DNA of 64,000 nt from Stenotrophomonas maltophilia (GTDB lineage: Bacteria > Pseudomonadota > Gammaproteobacteria > Xanthomonadales > Xanthomonadaceae). The notes beneath the pieces were generated by a model. It saw nothing but the letters and a program-made list of their open reading frames with translations. It had not been told where the DNA came from and ran no database searches. Location: assembly GCF_002138415.1 (NCBI RefSeq), contig NZ_CP015612.1, positions 1,280,001 through 1,344,000 of the forward strand, read 5' to 3'. How positions within the stretch are numbered: position 1 is the first letter of the stretch; the number at the start of each line of letters is the position of its first letter. Below are positions 39,063 to 51,019 of the stretch, piece by piece. The position numbers and the translations under genes were made by a program.

Positions 39063-39665
39063 ATGGGCACGGTCAGCGAGCAGCATCGCGCGGTAGCGAT
39101 GCACGCAATCAAGATCATGGGCGGTGAGGGGCGGCCCATGGTCCAGGCCTTTCACGATGATCATCGCCAGCGTTCGGTCGATATCCTCACGACGTTCAGC
39201 TCTCCGGAAACAGGGCTGAAGTCCATCTCGTCCATCGGCCTGTCGGATTTTGTTTTACGTCATGCGGAGGGTCACGAACTGGAAACCCGCGTCGAGCTGT
39301 GCGCGTGTGCAGAACTGGACGCGCTGCATTGGGACAACGTCGTCGCCTCGACGGCTTTCGCGATCATGCGTGATCGTACGGCGGTGCGGCCTGGTAGCGT
39401 GATTCCGGACATCCTGCAGGACTACTTCCCATCGACCCGGATGCCGCACGTCTATCTGGTGCCACCCTTCTTCTGGAATGACGCCAGGTTCCCGGGACTG
39501 CAGTTCCCGCCGGTGGCAATCAACTGGCTGCAGTGCATCGCCATCCACGAATCCGAGCGACAACTTGTCGAGCGGATTGGCGGTGATGCATTTGATGACC
39601 TGCTGCAGCGGCACGAGGTGGATGTGCTGGACATGCATCGGGCGCCTGTCACTGGAGCACTCTGA
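39063..39665 (+). CDS. Suppressor-of-fused (SUFU) domain protein
   Basis: 200 residues. Pattern of the bacterial SUFU family: a threonine/serine strand FSSPETGLKSISSIGLSD, VELCACAELDAL, and the late motif VYLVPPFFWNDARF leading to WLQCIAIHESERQLVERIGG. In bacteria these are often immunity proteins beside polymorphic toxins; no toxin gene is adjacent, so it may be an orphan. A CAGGAG ribosome site precedes the ATG. Some domains of this kind are housekeeping, and the role is open. Confidence 0.7.
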   Translation: MGTVSEQHRAVAMHAIKIMGGEGRPMVQAFHDDHRQRSVDILTTFSSPETGLKSISSIGLSDFVLRHAEGHELETRVELCACAELDALHWDNVVASTAFAIMRDRTAVRPGSVIPDILQDYFPSTRMPHVYLVPPFFWNDARFPGLQFPPVAINWLQCIAIHESERQLVERIGGDAFDDLLQRHEVDVLDMHRAPVTGAL

Positions 39666-39728
39666 CGTTATTGCCTTGGGGACGTCGGCGGGGGCAGCTG
39701 GAGATTCATCACGTTGCTGAACGAAGGC

Positions 39729-39752
39729 CGCCGGGCATGGCCCGGCGCTACC
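39729..39752. repeat. GTAG/SMAG palindrome
   Basis: CGCCGGGCATGGCCCGGCG followed by CTACC, identical to the unit at 34054, between the SUFU gene and the rpsP promoter. Confidence 0.8.
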
Positions 39753-39775
39753 GTGAAGGCAGGCCACCCTTGGGG

Positions 39776-39804
39776 TTGGCTCGGCCGGGCTCTGCCGCTA
39801 TAAT
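39776..39804 (+). promoter_or_regulatory. Sigma-70 promoter of rpsP-rimM-trmD-rplS
   Basis: TTGGCT at 39776-39781 and a perfect TATAAT at 39799-39804, separated by 17 bases, about 49 bases before the rpsP start. A near-consensus housekeeping promoter, as expected for a ribosomal protein operon. Confidence 0.8.
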
Positions 39805-39852
39805 CGCCCGCTTACCTCGCCATCCTGGCGACTGGGCAATAGGAAAAACACC

Positions 39853-40113
39853 ATGGTCAAGATTCGACTGACCCGCGGCGGCGCCAAGAAGCGTCCGTTC
39901 TACCACATCATCGTGACCGACGTGCGCAGCGCGCGCGACGGCCGCAACATCGAGCGCGTTGGCTTCTACAACCCGGTCGCCCAGGGCGCCGAGAAGCGCA
40001 TCGAGCTGGACCTGGCGCGCGTTGACCATTGGGTCAAGAACGGCGCCCAGCCGACCGACAAGGTCCGCAACCTGATCAAGGAAGCGACCAAGTCCCAGGC
40101 CGCTGCGGCCTGA
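39853..40113 (+). CDS. rpsP: 30S ribosomal protein S16
   Basis: 86 residues, beginning [20 protein letters not shown], the standard S16 N-terminus. A ribosome site AGGAAA precedes the ATG. First gene of the rpsP-rimM-trmD-rplS cluster and follows a strong promoter. Confidence 0.97.
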   Translation: MVKIRLTRGGAKKRPFYHIIVTDVRSARDGRNIERVGFYNPVAQGAEKRIELDLARVDHWVKNGAQPTDKVRNLIKEATKSQAAAA

Positions 40114-40120
40114 TCCTGAC

Positions 40121-40142
40121 GGGCCACGCTTCGGCGTGGCCC
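40121..40142 (+). terminator. TTCG-capped hairpin between rpsP and rimM
   Basis: Nine-base perfect stem GGGCCACGC/GCGTGGCCC closed by a TTCG tetraloop, followed only by TCTTGG. Probably a partial terminator or mRNA-processing site that lowers rimM and trmD expression relative to S16. Confidence 0.7.
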
Positions 40143-40157
40143 TCTTGGTTGAAGCAG

Positions 40158-40670
40158 ATGAAAGATATCGAGCGCCGCATCCTGCTGGGCAGGGTTGTCG
40201 GCGCTTTTGGTGTGCGCGGCGAGATCAAGCTCGAGTCCTGGACCGAGCCACGTTCCGCCATTTTCCGTTACCAGCCGTGGATCGTGCGCAGCCCGTCCGG
40301 CGTGGAAACCACGATTGAAGGTGTACGCGGCCGCGACAGCGGCAAGCACCTGGTCGCCCGTTTCCCCGGCGTCGAGGACCGCGATACCGTTGAAGCGATG
40401 CACGGCACCGAGATCTACGTGGCGCGCAGTGCGTTGCCGCCGCCGAAGCCCGATGAGTATTACTGGGTGGACCTGGAAGGCCTGGATGTGAAGACCACCG
40501 AGGGGGTTGCCCTGGGCCAGGTCTCGCACCTGTTCAGCACCGGCGCCAACGACGTGGTGGTGGTCCGTGGTGACCGCGAGCGGATGATTCCGTTCGTGCA
40601 GCCGGACTTCGTCAAGTCGGTCGACTTCGAGGCCAACCTGGTCGTGGTCGACTGGGATCCCGAGTTCTGA
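40158..40670 (+). CDS. rimM: 16S rRNA processing protein RimM
   Basis: 170 residues from the ATG at 40158 ([20 protein letters not shown]). N-terminal RimM domain with [15 protein letters not shown], then a PRC-barrel with [11 protein letters not shown] and [14 protein letters not shown]. Helps mature the 30S head through S19 and 16S rRNA. Eight bases before trmD. Confidence 0.95.
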   Translation: MKDIERRILLGRVVGAFGVRGEIKLESWTEPRSAIFRYQPWIVRSPSGVETTIEGVRGRDSGKHLVARFPGVEDRDTVEAMHGTEIYVARSALPPPKPDEYYWVDLEGLDVKTTEGVALGQVSHLFSTGANDVVVVRGDRERMIPFVQPDFVKSVDFEANLVVVDWDPEF

Positions 40671-40678
40671 GTGTGAGC

Positions 40679-41437
40679 ATGCGTTTCGACGTCATCACCC
40701 TGTTCCCCGAGTTCCTCGCCCAGTCCGCTGGACTGGGCGTGGTCGGGCGCGCGCAGGAGAAGGGACTGTTCAGCCTGCATGGCTGGAACCCCCGTGATTA
40801 CGCCGAAGGCAACTACCGCCGGGTGGACGACCGTCCGTTCGGTGGTGGCCCGGGCATGGTGATGCTGATCGAGCCGCTGCAGGCCTGCCTGCAGGCGATC
40901 CGTGATGCCGATCCGACCCCGGCGCGGGTGATCTACCTCAGCCCGCAGGGTGCGCCGTTGACCCAGGCCAAGGTGCGGGAACTGGCGGCACTGCCGCGCA
41001 TGGTCCTGCTCTGCGGCCGCTACGAGGGCATCGACGAGCGTTTCCTGGAGGCCAACGTCGACGAGGAAATCTCCCTCGGCGACTACGTACTATCCGGTGG
41101 CGAGCTGGGAGCGGCGGTGATCATCGACGCCGTGGCCCGCCTGCAGGACGGTGCCCTGAACGACGCGGAATCGGCGGCGCAGGACAGCTTCGAGGGCGAC
41201 CTCGGCCTGCTCGACTGCCCGCATTACAGCCAGCCGGCTCAGCATCCGCTGGGTGACGTGCCGGATGTGCTGCGCTCGGGCAACCACGCGGCCATCGCGG
41301 CCTGGCGCCGTCAGCAGTCGCTGGTCCGTACCGCGCAGCGGCGCCCGGACCTGCTGGATGAACAGGCGCTGGGCAAGGCCGACCGCAAGCTGCTGGAGCA
41401 GGGCCGCCAGGCCCAGAAACACAAGGCCAGCCCCTAG
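40679..41437 (+). CDS. trmD: tRNA (guanine-37-N1)-methyltransferase
   Basis: 252 residues from ATG 40679 (GTG 40673 is an alternative). SPOUT-class enzyme with the trefoil-knot motifs [15 protein letters not shown] and [15 protein letters not shown], and [14 protein letters not shown]. Methylates G37 to prevent frameshifting. Part of the rpsP operon. Confidence 0.96.
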   Translation: MRFDVITLFPEFLAQSAGLGVVGRAQEKGLFSLHGWNPRDYAEGNYRRVDDRPFGGGPGMVMLIEPLQACLQAIRDADPTPARVIYLSPQGAPLTQAKVRELAALPRMVLLCGRYEGIDERFLEANVDEEISLGDYVLSGGELGAAVIIDAVARLQDGALNDAESAAQDSFEGDLGLLDCPHYSQPAQHPLGDVPDVLRSGNHAAIAAWRRQQSLVRTAQRRPDLLDEQALGKADRKLLEQGRQAQKHKASP

Positions 41438-41591
41438 CGCAGGGCTGGCGTTATCGGCTATCATGGCCAATTCCCGTCGGCCCCGGCCGGCGCGCGCAGT
41501 ACCCAAAACAAACGTGCAGCACAGTCCGGTGACTGCATGAGCCTACGTTGTCGATACGACACGCCCACCCGAACAAGAATCGGTGTAACCC

Positions 41592-41993
41592 ATGAGCAAG
41601 CTGAACAAGTCCATCGTCGCGGAATTCGAATCCGCCCAGATCACCCGTGAACTGCCGAAGTTCAGCCAGGGCGACACCGTTGTCGTCAACGTGAAGGTGA
41701 AGGAAGGCAGCCGCGAGCGCGTGCAGGCCTACGAAGGCGTTGTCATCGCCACCAAGAACGCCGGCCTGAACTCCTCGTTCACCGTCCGCAAGATCTCGCA
41801 CGGCTACGGCGTCGAGCGCGTGTTCCAGACCCACAGCGCCATCATCGACTCGGTCGAAGTGAAGCGTCGTGGTAAGGTCCGCGCCGGCAAGCTGTACTAC
41901 CTGCGTGGCCTGGAAGGCAAGGCTGCCCGCATCAAGGAAGACCTGGCTGCCGCTGCTGCCGCCAAGGCTGCCCGTCTGGCCGAAAAGGCCTGA
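41592..41993 (+). CDS. rplS: 50S ribosomal protein L19
   Basis: 133 residues. Contains [20 protein letters not shown] and [20 protein letters not shown], typical of L19. The C-terminus is extended by an Ala/Lys-rich tail ([17 protein letters not shown]). The 154-base gap after trmD is longer than usual in this operon. Confidence 0.96.
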   Translation: MSKLNKSIVAEFESAQITRELPKFSQGDTVVVNVKVKEGSRERVQAYEGVVIATKNAGLNSSFTVRKISHGYGVERVFQTHSAIIDSVEVKRRGKVRAGKLYYLRGLEGKAARIKEDLAAAAAAKAARLAEKA

Positions 41994-42017
41994 TAAACAA
42001 CTTCGGTTGTTGCCGCG

Positions 42018-42046
42018 ACGGCCACCTTCGGGTGGCCGTTTGCGTT
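42018..42046 (+). terminator. Terminator of the rpsP-rplS operon
   Basis: Perfect nine-base stem ACGGCCACC/GGTGGCCGT with TTCG loop followed by TTGCGTTT, 25 bases after rplS. Confidence 0.8.
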
Positions 42047-42075
42047 TCCGGCACCGCATCGGCCACGATCGGGTG

Positions 42076-42456
42076 ATGAACGACATCAACCGGCACTATC
42101 CCGCTGTCATCCAGTCGGCGCTGCGCTTCCTGGACGGCAAGGGGCTGGCGCGCGTGCAGTCGGCGCCGCTGCTGCATCGTGTGCTGTGGCGCATGGGCAT
42201 CGCGCTGCCACCGCCCATCCTGGCCGGCTTCGGCACCAATGCGCTGGTACAGGGCCTGCTGTTCGGGCTGTTCTGGACCGCGCTGATGTGGCTGATGCTG
42301 TGGCAGGGCAGCGAGCGCCCGCTGGCCCTGCTGCTGGCGGCCGGACTGTTGGCCGGTGCCCTGTTCGGTGTGGTGATGGCGGCGCTGATGCGCTCGCTGC
42401 GCCGCCACCGCAAGCTGCCGGACTGGCGGCAGTTCCGGGCGCGGCAGGCGGACTGA
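42076..42456 (+). CDS. DUF6404-like small membrane protein
   Basis: 126 residues from the ATG at 42076 (MNDINRHYPAVIQSAL). A soluble N-terminal part ends in GIALPPPILAGFGTNAL, and two membrane spans follow (LFGLFWTALMWLMLW and LALLLAAGLLAGALFGVVMA). A basic tail closes the protein. The layout matches DUF6404 proteins, whose function is unknown. Confidence 0.7.
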   Translation: MNDINRHYPAVIQSALRFLDGKGLARVQSAPLLHRVLWRMGIALPPPILAGFGTNALVQGLLFGLFWTALMWLMLWQGSERPLALLLAAGLLAGALFGVVMAALMRSLRRHRKLPDWRQFRARQAD

Positions 42457-42535
42457 TCCGATGGCGCACCGCGCCGTGACCGGCAGCGATGGGCCGCGCT
42501 AGGCTGCGGTTTCATCCTGATGGACGTGCCGTGCG

Positions 42536-42970
42536 ATGCCTGCCAAGCGAACCGCACCTTCCGCCGCGCCCACGCTGCTGTCCGGCGGCAATCCGCAGAT
42601 TGCCAAGGGCGAGGGCGATGCCCCAGTGCAGGCGTATATCGCGGCGATGCCGGACTGGAAGCGGCCGATCGGAATGCAGCTGGATGCGCTGATCGCGCAG
42701 GCGGTGCCTGGCGTGCACAAGGCCGTGAAGTGGAATTCGCCGATGTATGCGGTGGCGCCGGGGGCAGGCTGGTTTCTCAGCTTCCATTGCTTCACCCGCT
42801 ACATCAAGGTGGCGTTCTTCCGCGGTGCTGCACTGACACCGGTGCCGCCCGAGCCTTCCCGGAGCGCCGATACGCGCTACCTGCACATTGCACAGGATGG
42901 GGTGCTGGATGAAGCACAGTTCCTCGACTGGGTGCGCCAGGCCGCGGCATTACCCGGCGAGCGCATGTAA
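42536..42970 (+). CDS. DUF1801 domain protein
   Basis: 144 residues. The DUF1801/YdhG-like fold is suggested by VQAYIAAMPDWKRPIGMQ, AVKWNSPMYAV and FLSFHCFTRYIKVAFF. Function is uncharacterised. A second DUF1801 protein follows 38 bases later on the same strand. Confidence 0.8.
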   Translation: MPAKRTAPSAAPTLLSGGNPQIAKGEGDAPVQAYIAAMPDWKRPIGMQLDALIAQAVPGVHKAVKWNSPMYAVAPGAGWFLSFHCFTRYIKVAFFRGAALTPVPPEPSRSADTRYLHIAQDGVLDEAQFLDWVRQAAALPGERM

Positions 42971-43008
42971 GCGCACCGTTCCGATCCCCTTGCCAACGAG
43001 AGCCGCTG

Positions 43009-43419
43009 ATGGCCACGCATGCACCGAACCCTGCCGATGCCGGAACCCCGGCCGCTGAACTGATCGATGCACGCATCGCCGAGCTGGGCGACTGGCGTGG
43101 CGAAGTGCTGGCACGCGTGCGTGCGTTGATCCATGAAGCGCTGCCGGACGTGCAGGAAACCTGGAAGTGGCGCGGTACACCGGTGTGGGAGCACAACGGC
43201 ATCCTGTGCACCGGCGAAACCTACAAGCAGGCGGTGAAACTGACCTTCGCCAACGGTGCGGCGCTGGCGGACCCGAAGGGTCTGTTCAACGCCAGCCTGG
43301 AGGGCAACATGCGGCGCGCGATCGACATCCATGAGGGCGCGATGCCCAATGCCGCTGCATTGAAGGCGCTGCTGCGCGCGGCGGCGGCGTTCAACGCTGC
43401 GAAAAAGAAGAAGCGCTGA
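43009..43419 (+). CDS. DUF1801 domain protein, second copy
   Basis: 136 residues. Same superfamily as the preceding gene but diverged: LIDARIAELGDWRGEVLARV, ETWKWRGTPVWEHNGILC and YKQAVKLTFANGAALADP. C-terminal AAAFNAAKKKKR tail. Probably an old tandem duplication or an operon of two related proteins. Confidence 0.8.
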   Translation: MATHAPNPADAGTPAAELIDARIAELGDWRGEVLARVRALIHEALPDVQETWKWRGTPVWEHNGILCTGETYKQAVKLTFANGAALADPKGLFNASLEGNMRRAIDIHEGAMPNAAALKALLRAAAAFNAAKKKKR

Positions 43420-43428
43420 CCGTCTTCT

Positions 43429-43482
43429 GTAGAGCCGAGCCCATGCTCGGCTGACAGGCCTGTGCGGACCAACGGTCCGCAC
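43429..43482. repeat. SMAG element plus second palindrome
   Basis: GTAGAGCCGAGCCCATGCTC plus GGCT at 43429-43452 is a textbook SMAG-type hairpin starting with GTAG. The hairpin GTGCGGACC/GGTCCGCAC at 43462-43482 repeats the unit at 6194. They lie between convergent genes. Confidence 0.85.
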
Positions 43483-43487
43483 CCACC

Positions 43488-44960
43488 TCAACGTGGCGGG
43501 GCTGACTCCAGCGCGGCATCCGGGTCGGCCACCGGCGAGGGCGGGCAGGCGGGAATCTCCGAAGGCGTAGCCAGCTCTTCGGCGTGCGAGGGCTTGCCGA
43601 TCATCTTCGCCTTGCGCCAGCCGCCCCAGCGGTAATACGCCAGCGACAGCAGCATCGACACCAGCGAGCTGACCGGGAAGCTCCACCAGATCGCGTCGGC
43701 GCCCCAGTACGGCTGCAGCAGTTCGGCGAATGGTACGCGCACGCCCCACAGTGAGCCGGCCAGGATCAGCAGCGGCGGAATCACCGCGCCGGTGGAGCGC
43801 ACCACGCCGGAGATCACGAAGCTGACGCCGAAGAACAGGAACGAGCCGATCACCACGTGGTTGAGGTGGCGGGCGATGTCCAGCGCCTGGCTGGCCGGTG
43901 GCAGGAACAGCGCCAGCAGCTGGCGATCGAACACCACCAGCGGCAGGATCAGCGCGCCGGTCAGCAGGAAGTTGAACAGCACGCCCTGGCGCGCGGTGCC
44001 GCGCACGCGATCCCAGCGCTGCGCCCCGACGTTCTGCGCGGCCATCGAAGAGCATGCCGCGCCAATCGCCATCGCCGGCATCTGCAGGTAGTTCCACAGC
44101 TGCAGGGCAGCGCCGTAACCGGCGCCGGTGTCGGTGCCGTACTGGTTGACCATGGTCATCAGCAGGATCACCGACAGCGAGATCAGCACCATCTGCAGGC
44201 CCATCGGCACGCCTTTGACCACCAGCGCCTTGAGGATGGTCATGTCGAGCTTGAACAGGCGCATGTCGGCGCGGCCCAGCCACAGTGTATGGCGCTTGTG
44301 CCGCATGTACAGCAGCAGGCCGGCCAGCGACAGCGTCTGCGCGACCAGCGTGGCCCAGGCCGAGCCGGCGATACCCAGCGCGGGGAACGGCCCCATGCCG
44401 AAAATCAGCACCGGGTTCAGCACGATGTCCAGCGCCACCGACACCATCAGGAAGCGGAACGGCGTGCGCGAGTCACCGGCACCGCGCAGTGCGGCGGTAA
44501 GGAAGGCGAACGCGTACAGCGTGGGCATCGCCAGGAAGATGATCTGCAGGTAGGCCTCGGCCAATGGCAGCGAGGCGGCCGGCGTGCCCATCGCCGCCAG
44601 CAGCGGATGGGCCATGAACCAGCCGGCGATGGCGATGATCACCGACAGGCCGATGAAGAAGGTGGCACTGGTGCCGACCACGCGCCGTGCCTGCGCGATG
44701 TCGCGCGCGCCGATCGCCTGGCCGATCAGGATGGTCGAGGCCATGCCGAAGCCGAACACCGAGCCGATCAGGAAGAACATGATGTTGTTGGCGTTCGCGG
44801 TGGCGGTCAGTGCCGCCTCGCCGAGGAAGCGCCCGACCCAGACCGCATTCACCGAACCGTTCAGCGACTGCGCGATGTTGCCTGCCAGGATCGGCAGTGA
44901 AAACAGCAGAAGATTGCGGCCGATCGGGCCGGAGGTCAGGTCAAGCGGCGCTTTGGCCAT
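43488..44960 (-). CDS. MATE family efflux transporter
   Basis: 490 residues from the ATG at 44960 (MAKAPLDLTSGPIGRNLLLF). Twelve membrane spans in two repeats, with SLPILAGNIAQSLNGSVNAVWVG split over spans 1-2 and ALRGAGDSRTPFRF and VVRSTGAVIPPLLI as the paired repeat motifs. Na+- or H+-coupled export of drugs or metabolites; NorM/DinF-like. Substrate unknown. Ends in a Pro-rich cytosolic tail. Confidence 0.9.
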   Translation of the reverse strand: MAKAPLDLTSGPIGRNLLLFSLPILAGNIAQSLNGSVNAVWVGRFLGEAALTATANANNIMFFLIGSVFGFGMASTILIGQAIGARDIAQARRVVGTSATFFIGLSVIIAIAGWFMAHPLLAAMGTPAASLPLAEAYLQIIFLAMPTLYAFAFLTAALRGAGDSRTPFRFLMVSVALDIVLNPVLIFGMGPFPALGIAGSAWATLVAQTLSLAGLLLYMRHKRHTLWLGRADMRLFKLDMTILKALVVKGVPMGLQMVLISLSVILLMTMVNQYGTDTGAGYGAALQLWNYLQMPAMAIGAACSSMAAQNVGAQRWDRVRGTARQGVLFNFLLTGALILPLVVFDRQLLALFLPPASQALDIARHLNHVVIGSFLFFGVSFVISGVVRSTGAVIPPLLILAGSLWGVRVPFAELLQPYWGADAIWWSFPVSSLVSMLLSLAYYRWGGWRKAKMIGKPSHAEELATPSEIPACPPSPVADPDAALESAPPR

Positions 44961-45022
44961 GGAGTGGTGATCGAATCCCGGGAGGCGCACACTAGCACCA
45001 AGCCGGTTTGCAGGATGTGGCA

Positions 45023-45262
45023 ATGCATCAACGACTGCAGGTGAAATGGAGCTTGGCGTTGGCCTTGATCGGCGCCGCACTGGCCGCATGTTCGACAGGT
45101 GACCGGCTGGGCGATACCCAGATGCGGCCGACCGACCGCCCCGAGTGCCTGGTTGGCAGCCAGCGCCAGGACCTGTCCGCTGGTGTACCTACGTTGATCG
45201 GGGGCAGCGGCTGCCGCACCGATCCCGACAACCCGCGTCCCCTGAACAAGCGAACGGAGTAG
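45023..45262 (+). CDS. Small lipoprotein
   Basis: 79 residues from the ATG at 45023. Lipobox LAAC at residues 20-23, then a short polar mature part with two cysteines (PECLVGSQ and GGSGCRTD) that could pair. No family recognised. Ends nine bases before hslR on the same strand. Confidence 0.65.
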   Translation: MHQRLQVKWSLALALIGAALAACSTGDRLGDTQMRPTDRPECLVGSQRQDLSAGVPTLIGGSGCRTDPDNPRPLNKRTE

Positions 45263-45271
45263 TCCCTGCCG

Positions 45272-45679
45272 ATGACCGAGCTTTCCCCGCTGTCGCCCAG
45301 TGTCCGCCTGGACATCTGGTTGTGGGCGGCCCGCTTCTTCAAGACCCGCAGCCTGGCCAAGCAGGCCATCGAAACCGGCAAGGTCAGCGTCGCGGGCCAG
45401 CGTCCGAAATCCTCGCGCGCGGTGCGTGTGGGTGAGCAGCTGCAGGTGGATCGCGGCGAGGAGCATTTCGAGATCCGGGTGCTCGGCCTGAGCGACCAGC
45501 GCGGGCCCGCACCGGCGGCGCAGCAGCTGTATGCCGAGAGCGAGGCCTCCAAGGCCCGTCGTGCCGAACAGCGTGCGCTGCGCATCGCCGCACGCGATGG
45601 GTTCCAGCCGCCGGAGCACAAACCGGACAAGCGCGCACGGCGGTTGATCCGCGCGCTGGGCGATATCGACGCGTTGTAA
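45272..45679 (+). CDS. hslR: Heat-shock protein Hsp15 (S4 domain)
   Basis: 135 residues. S4 RNA-binding domain VRLDIWLWAARFFKTRSLAK with AIETGKVSVAGQRPK, then a basic tail (KPDKRARRLIRALGDID) typical of HslR. Rescues stalled 50S subunits carrying peptidyl-tRNA. Confidence 0.9.
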   Translation: MTELSPLSPSVRLDIWLWAARFFKTRSLAKQAIETGKVSVAGQRPKSSRAVRVGEQLQVDRGEEHFEIRVLGLSDQRGPAPAAQQLYAESEASKARRAEQRALRIAARDGFQPPEHKPDKRARRLIRALGDIDAL

Positions 45680-45717
45680 GCAACAGGGCGCTGGACCGGG
45701 TCCGGCGCCCGCAAACC

Positions 45718-46320
45718 TCAGCGCTTGCCGCCCAGCAGGCTGCCGCCGATCTTCAGCAGATCGCCCACACCGAGCTGGCCGTCACCGTCCTGGTCCAGCA
45801 GGCTGCCGAGCAGGCCGCCGGCAAGACCGCCCTGTTGCTGCACCTGCTGCTTTTCCTGGCCCAGGGCCTGGCTGAGCGAGCCGGCATCGGCCTGGCCGCC
45901 ACCGAGGCGCTGGGCAAGGAAGGCCATCACGATCGGCGCGAGGATCTGCAGCAGCTGGCTGGCGCGGCCGCTGTCGAGCTGGGTGGCCTGGGCCAGGCCG
46001 GTTTCCACCTTCTGCTGGCTGCCGCCGAAGATGTGGCCGAGGATGCCGGCGCCATCGCTGGCGGCACCGCCGCCGCCGCCACCCAGCACCGAGCCGAGCA
46101 CGCTGCCCAGGTCCAGGCCACTGTGGTTGTTCTGCAAGGCGCCGAGCAGTGCCTGCGCGCCCTGCGGCTGCGAGGCGTTGTTGCCCAGCGCGCCCATCAG
46201 CACCGGCAGCGCGGCACTGATCGCGCCGGAAGCCTGGGTATCGCTGATGCCGAGCTGCTGCGACACCTGCTGCAGCGGGGCGCCCTGCAACTTGGCGAGA
46301 AGTTCATCGGTCAGGCTCAT
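45718..46320 (-). CDS. DUF937 (YidB-like) protein
   Basis: 200 residues. Repeats of Gly/Gln/Ala-rich helices: AISAALPVLMGALGNNASQ, LLQILAPIVMAFLAQRLGGG and an end with DQDGDGQLGVGDLLKIGGSL. The last motif has the Asp spacing of a calcium-binding loop (DQDGDGQLG). Family function unknown. Confidence 0.8.
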   Translation of the reverse strand: MSLTDELLAKLQGAPLQQVSQQLGISDTQASGAISAALPVLMGALGNNASQPQGAQALLGALQNNHSGLDLGSVLGSVLGGGGGGAASDGAGILGHIFGGSQQKVETGLAQATQLDSGRASQLLQILAPIVMAFLAQRLGGGQADAGSLSQALGQEKQQVQQQGGLAGGLLGSLLDQDGDGQLGVGDLLKIGGSLLGGKR

Positions 46321-46428
46321 CTGCGGAATCCTTGATTGGGGTTGGGCGTGCAGAAGGTACGACGCGGACCGTTAAAACGGCGACGCCGCCTCACGGGGAG
46401 GCGGCGTGCCGTTCACGGGGGAGGGCGA

Positions 46429-48072
46429 TCAGAGCTCGATGTCTTCGGCGCCCGGGGTGGCGGTGGGGAAGTCCGCTTCCGGCTGGGCCGGCTTGAACGG
46501 ATCCGACGGCTGGCCGGCCAGGGCCTTCAGTGCGGCCGCGACGCCGGCACCATAGGCCGGGTCGGCCTTGCTGCAGTTGTCGATGTGGCGCTGCTTGATG
46601 AAGTCCGGCGCATCGCCCAGGGCACGGGCGGTGTTGGCGAACAGGCGGTCCTTCTGTGCCTGGTTGTAGCTACGGAACAGCGCACCGGGCTGGCTGAAGT
46701 AGTCGGCGTCGTCCTCACGGAAGTTCCAGAAGTCGGCGTCGCCGCGGATCTTCATCGGCGGCTCGCGGTACTCCGGCTGCTCCTGCCACTGGCCGTAGCT
46801 GTTCGGCTCGTAGTGCGGCAGGCCGCCGTAGTTGCCGTCCACGCGCATCGCACCGTCGCGGTGGTTGCTGTGCACCGGGCAGCGCGCTGCGTTCACCGGA
46901 ATCTGGTGGTGGTTCACGCCCAGGCGGTAGCGCTGCGCATCGGAGTAGGCGAACAGACGCGCCTGCAGCATCTTGTCCGGCGACGGGCCGATGCCCGGCA
47001 CCAGGTTGCTCGGTGCGAATGCCGACTGCTCCACGTCCTGGTACCAGTTGACCGGGTTGCGGTTCAGTTCGAACTGGCCCACTTCGATCAGCGGGTAGTC
47101 GCTCTTCGGCCACACCTTGGTCAGGTCGAACGGATGCACGTGGTAGGTTTCCGCGTCCAGCTCCGGCATGACCTGGATGAACAGCTTCCACTTCGGGAAG
47201 TCGCCCTTCTCGATCGCAGCGAACAGGTCGCGGCCGTGGCTTTCGCGGTCATGGCCGACCAGGATCTGCGCCTGCGCGTCGGTCAGCGATTCGATGCCCT
47301 GCTGGCTGACGAAGTGGAACTTCACCCAGAAGCGTTCGCTGTCGGCGTTGGTGAAGCTGTAGGTGTGCGAGCCGAAACCGTGCATGTGGCGGAAGCTGCG
47401 CGGAATGCCGCGGTCGCTCATCACCACGGTCACCTGCAGCAGGGCTTCGGGCAGCAGGGTCCAGAAGTCCCAGTTGTTGCGCGCGCTGCGCAGGTTGGTA
47501 TGCGGGTCGCGCTTGACCGCCTTGTTGAGGTCGGCGAACTTGCGTGGGTCGCGCAGGAAGAACACCGGGGTGTTGTTGCCGACCAGGTCCCAGTTGCCTT
47601 CTTCGGTGTAGAACTTCAGCGCGAAGCCGCGGATGTCACGCTCGGCGTCGGCGGCGCCACGCTCGCCGGCCACCGTGGTGAAGCGGGCGAACATCTCGGT
47701 CTGCTTGCCGACCTTCTCGAATAGCTTGGCGCGGGTGTACCTGCTGATGTCGTGGGTGACGGTGAAGGTACCGAACGCGCCCGAGCCCTTGGCGTGCATG
47801 CGGCGCTCGGGAATGATCTCGCGGTTGAGGTTGGCCAGCTTTTCCAGGAGCCAGACGTCTTCCATCAGCAGCGGGCCACGCGGGCCGGCGGTCTTGCTGT
47901 TCTGGTTGTCCACCACCGGAGCGCCGAAGGCCGTGGTCATCGGCGTGACCGGGTCATCCCCGTGCTTCTGCTTGGGCGTGGTGCTCAGCTCACGCTGCTG
48001 CTGGGCGCCTTCCGCAGGCGACGGCGCGACGTGATAGGGGCATTTCGGGCTGTTGTTATCGGACTGGCTCAT
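46429..48072 (-). CDS. Monofunctional heme catalase
   Basis: 547 residues, clade with an N-terminal extension (about 40 polar residues with CPYH). Catalytic His in [12 protein letters not shown], proximal heme ligand in [14 protein letters not shown], and the [13 protein letters not shown] stretch with conserved aromatic residues. Decomposes hydrogen peroxide. Probably katA or katB of Stenotrophomonas; the exact name was not assigned. Promoter region upstream at 48073-48261. Confidence 0.93.
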   Translation of the reverse strand: MSQSDNNSPKCPYHVAPSPAEGAQQQRELSTTPKQKHGDDPVTPMTTAFGAPVVDNQNSKTAGPRGPLLMEDVWLLEKLANLNREIIPERRMHAKGSGAFGTFTVTHDISRYTRAKLFEKVGKQTEMFARFTTVAGERGAADAERDIRGFALKFYTEEGNWDLVGNNTPVFFLRDPRKFADLNKAVKRDPHTNLRSARNNWDFWTLLPEALLQVTVVMSDRGIPRSFRHMHGFGSHTYSFTNADSERFWVKFHFVSQQGIESLTDAQAQILVGHDRESHGRDLFAAIEKGDFPKWKLFIQVMPELDAETYHVHPFDLTKVWPKSDYPLIEVGQFELNRNPVNWYQDVEQSAFAPSNLVPGIGPSPDKMLQARLFAYSDAQRYRLGVNHHQIPVNAARCPVHSNHRDGAMRVDGNYGGLPHYEPNSYGQWQEQPEYREPPMKIRGDADFWNFREDDADYFSQPGALFRSYNQAQKDRLFANTARALGDAPDFIKQRHIDNCSKADPAYGAGVAAALKALAGQPSDPFKPAQPEADFPTATPGAEDIEL

Positions 48073-48218
48073 GGCTGGCTCCTGCGGGTGAAGACGGGGT
48101 GGAACATCTTCACTCGACTTTAGCTAGGGCCAGATGAAATGAATAATCGAATGATCCATTCAGGTTGATAGATTCTGTCAATTGAAACGCAGAATCGGAT
48201 TTGCACAATCTTTCAACA

Positions 48219-48245
48219 GGCCTCCCGCAAGGCGAGCGGGAGGCC
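48219..48245 (-). terminator. Hairpin after mutS
   Basis: Perfect ten-base stem GGCCTCCCGC/GCGGGAGGCC with a seven-base loop, 17 bases beyond the mutS stop. No strong T-run follows, so terminator strength is uncertain. It lies in the promoter region of the catalase gene. Confidence 0.6.
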
Positions 48246-48261
48246 ATGGCATGCGCTGCGG

Positions 48262-50883
<2,622 letters not shown>

Positions 50884-51019
50884 GAAGCGTCCTTACGAAA
50901 TCTGGCGGTCAATCTAGGTCACTGGCGGCAAGTAACGGTGTTCTTCGTTTCGCCGCGGTTGCGGCGGTCACTCAAACGGGATCAAATCGATGTTGCGACG
51001 GACACACAGCGGATCGACC

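Noticed and set aside
48073..48261. OxyR-type site or sigma-70 promoter for the catalase gene
   Set aside because: TTGACA is present on the minus strand at 48176-48181, but no -10 fits at 16-18 bases and no four-part OxyR motif could be aligned.
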